The notes under the pieces: generated by a model | Told to the model about the DNA's origin: nothing | Database searches by the model: none | Seen by the model: the letters and a program-made list of their open reading frames with translations, nothing else | Assembly (NCBI GenBank): GCA_030248215.1 | Contig: JASANG010001837.1 | Coordinates: 1 to 64,000 of the forward strand | From: Enoplolaimus lenunculus | Lineage: Eukaryota; Nematoda; Enoplea; Enoplida; Thoracostomopsidae | DNA: 64,000 nt | Reading direction: 5' to 3' | Part shown: one piece after another, positions 63,511-64,000 of the stretch | Numbering within the stretch: position 1 is the stretch's first letter | Layout: each line of letters opens with the position of its first letter | Position numbers and translations under genes: made by a program

Positions 63511-64000
63511 CACGCTGCCGAATGTCACCACATATCACAAATAGATAAAAAACCTAAATGGGACATGCGTCGAATATAGAATAAACCTTAGGCTCAGGAC
63601 CAAGCAGTCGCTTGGACTTAGCTAAGGCTTAGATTTAGGCTGAAGCTTTGGGGTAAAGTTTAGGTTTAAGCGTTGTCTTCCTTCCAACAAAATTATCTTT
63701 TGAGTCATCTCCTCTTCAGGCGGCGTTTATCCAGAAACAGTTTAATGTTTTCGCCTTTTTGTGCTTCTCATGGCATCTTCTGATAATTCCACGCTCAAAC
63801 TTGACCACATGATAAATCAGAGTTGTTAAGATTTTAATGGCGCCTTTGGTAATATGTAATTTATTCCCACAATTTCATTTTTTCTCATACATTTTTCTGC
63901 ATTTATATTCTTTGTTTATTGAATATTGTGTTTTTGCATTGTCTTAAATATGTTTTTTAATATATCTGTGACTTGTTTGAATATTCCCAGACAATATTGC

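Larger units (their letters stand above)
59952..64000 (-). repeat. Right arm of giant inverted repeat (runs off the window)
   Basis: This is the reverse-complement partner of 54430-58482. At 63325-63370 it keeps the wording of a related dispersed repeat (31740-31830), where the left arm has changed. The right arm also flows into a complete MITE at its inner edge, whereas the left arm breaks off inside that MITE. The right arm is therefore probably the older copy. Confidence 0.95.

Overview
This is an AT-rich, repeat-saturated stretch of an animal nuclear genome. Two host genes can be recognised. A basic helix-loop-helix gene of the Olig type lies at 14504-15985 (+). A Shaw/Kv3-type voltage-gated potassium channel lies at 20158-29850 (-) and can be assembled as eight coding exons, all with GT/AG introns and matching phases, giving 534 residues. 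The channel resembles protostome Shaw more than vertebrate Kv3 (PVPVIVSNF in S6, a charge-poor S4). I infer a bilaterian, probably a protostome, and cannot name the lineage. The two genes converge tail to tail, about 4.2 kb apart.

Nearly everything else is non-autonomous DNA transposons and tandem repeats. About 25 copies of one MITE family carry internal TTAGGC-like hexamers between termini starting GGCCMATGTA; the clearest copies have 8-bp target duplications. Two foldback MITE families with TA flanks are built from GAGTT or GAGTC motifs. Further families are a CTGTAGTGACCC element, a TAGCCAGCTCACC element, a 220-bp TATTCTCAAA element, a GC-rich GGCGCC element, and hAT-like elements with CAGRG termini. 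Several sit inside one another, so relative ages can be read.

Layout: 0-14 kb is MITE-rich intergenic DNA with an orphan copy of the channel's S1 exon at 10667-11790, split by a transposon. The bHLH gene is at 14.5-16 kb, a MITE cluster at 16-19 kb, and the channel with repeat-filled introns at 20-30 kb. At 30-39 kb are repeats, microsatellites, two unidentified GC-richer blocks and one candidate exon (36645-36810). A 20-bp GC-rich minisatellite (64 copies) is at 39.6-40.9 kb, and mixed repeats with a faint retroelement fragment are at 41-46 kb. A 3.8-kb, roughly 30-bp satellite with higher-order structure is at 46.3-50.1 kb. Low-content sequence fills 50-54 kb. From 54430 to the window edge there is a giant near-perfect inverted repeat, with arms of about 4.05 kb around a 1.47-kb spacer.

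No operon-like or defence-like system is visible. The most unusual signals are the giant palindrome, the split orphan S1 exon, the repeated partial last exon of the channel, and the MITE family that carries telomere-like hexamers and seeds tandem arrays.
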